Shown: positions 63,527 to 64,000 of the stretch, in pieces
Numbering within the stretch: the first letter of the stretch is position 1
Layout: each line of letters starts with the position of its first letter
Assembly: GCA_027704905.1 (NCBI GenBank)
Contig: CM051016.1
Location: 9,226,255-9,290,254, forward strand
Reading direction: 5' to 3'
Origin: Muraenolepis orangiensis
Lineage: Eukaryota > Chordata > Actinopteri > Gadiformes > Muraenolepididae
DNA: 64,000 bases
Made by a program: the position numbers and the translations under genes
The notes under the pieces: generated by a model
The model's database searches: none
What the model was told of the DNA's origin: nothing
Seen by the model: only the letters and a program-made list of their open reading frames with translations

Positions 63527-64000
63527 TGTGTACCCTCCGGACAGGTAAGCGTGTGACCCGGCCGACCGCGCCACTCGTGTCATGCTTGGGAATGTACCTG
63601 ACATGTATGTGTTGAACTACCGAAGTCTTCTCAGTAAAGTACCTAAACTGGAGTACAAGTCTGCGTGTATTTAATTACCACTCAGGTTATAACACTGGCG
63701 ACGAGGATTAAAATAAAAATAGGTCGAAGAAGAAGTTTGCGAGTACTTTATCATGGCAACGGTAGGTTCACTCGCTTTTTCGAGTTTTTCGAGAAGGACG
63801 GCGACTGGATTGAGTATGTCGAGAGACTGGAACACTTTTTCCTGGCTAATGACATTACAAACGAGGCAAAGAAGAGTTCTCCTCCGTGTGTGTGGGGCTA
63901 AGACGTACAAGTTGATACGGAATCTAGCCACGCCACGGAAGCCAGGAGACCTCGGATTCCAGGACTTGGTGACGATGGTGCAGGAGCGTCACAACCCAAA
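63527..64000 (+). mobile_element. Gypsy LTR fragment, primer site and gag start, inverted copy
   Basis: LTR fragment to 63694 (TTATAACA), primer-binding-like TGGCGACGAGGATTAAAA from 63696, gag ATG at 63753 running off the window. Same LINE-in-LTR junction as at 23744, so the two sites share one ancestral insertion. Whether it also runs into mark3 is beyond the window. Confidence 0.75.

Overview
The window looks like a teleost fish chromosome. It has spliced vertebrate genes in the order trmt61a, brain-type creatine kinase (ckb), mark3, which matches the CKB/TRMT61A/MARK3 neighbourhood I know from human 14q32. It also has long CA/GT arrays and typical fish mobile elements (Rex1, L2, I/Nimb-type LINE, Gypsy, pogo, hAT, Harbinger-like, endogenous retrovirus). 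Assignments come from reading translations, splice sites and repeats by eye; no database search was run.

Layout. 0.6-7.9 kb: trmt61a on the minus strand (three coding exons, large microsatellite-filled introns), with a probable 5' noncoding exon and CpG-rich promoter near 9.8-10.0 kb. 10.9-14.3 kb: creatine kinase copy 1 on the plus strand, divergent from trmt61a and tail-to-tail with mark3. 14.6-23.2 kb: the 3' half of mark3 on the minus strand (six exons, including a 27-nt microexon), with two minisatellites in its introns. The mark3 coding sequence stops abruptly inside an exon, where it is fused to a Gypsy gag fragment. 23.2-28.9 kb: Gypsy LTR/gag remnant plus a 5.2-kb I-type LINE. 28.9-41.3 kb: two further, promoterless creatine kinase copies (2 and 3), each behind a copy of the trmt61a/ckb intergenic region, with a pogo DNA transposon and an open-frame L2 LINE inserted. 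41.9-49.1 kb: a 5'-truncated, broken endogenous retrovirus with an unusual immunoglobulin-V plus membrane-anchor frame where env is expected. 49.1-59.2 kb: creatine kinase copy 4, the only copy with promoter, first exon, start codon and an uninterrupted reading frame, followed by a second copy of the mark3 3' UTR split by a Rex1 LINE. 59,174-60,173 is exactly 1,000 N. 60.2-64.0 kb: the same LINE+Gypsy module as at 23.3-27.1 kb, in inverted orientation.

The main biology is a recent four-copy expansion of ckb. Copies 1/4 and 2/3 form two structural classes: 1/4 keep promoter and exon 2 but have a shortened alternative exon 2b; 2/3 lost promoter and exon 2 by the same deletion but keep a longer exon 2b. 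Insertions found in only one copy, whose empty sites can be read in the others, give relative ages. Two single-base frameshifts in otherwise conserved exons, the round-number gap and the inverted module mean assembly error must be considered before pseudogene or structural claims are made.
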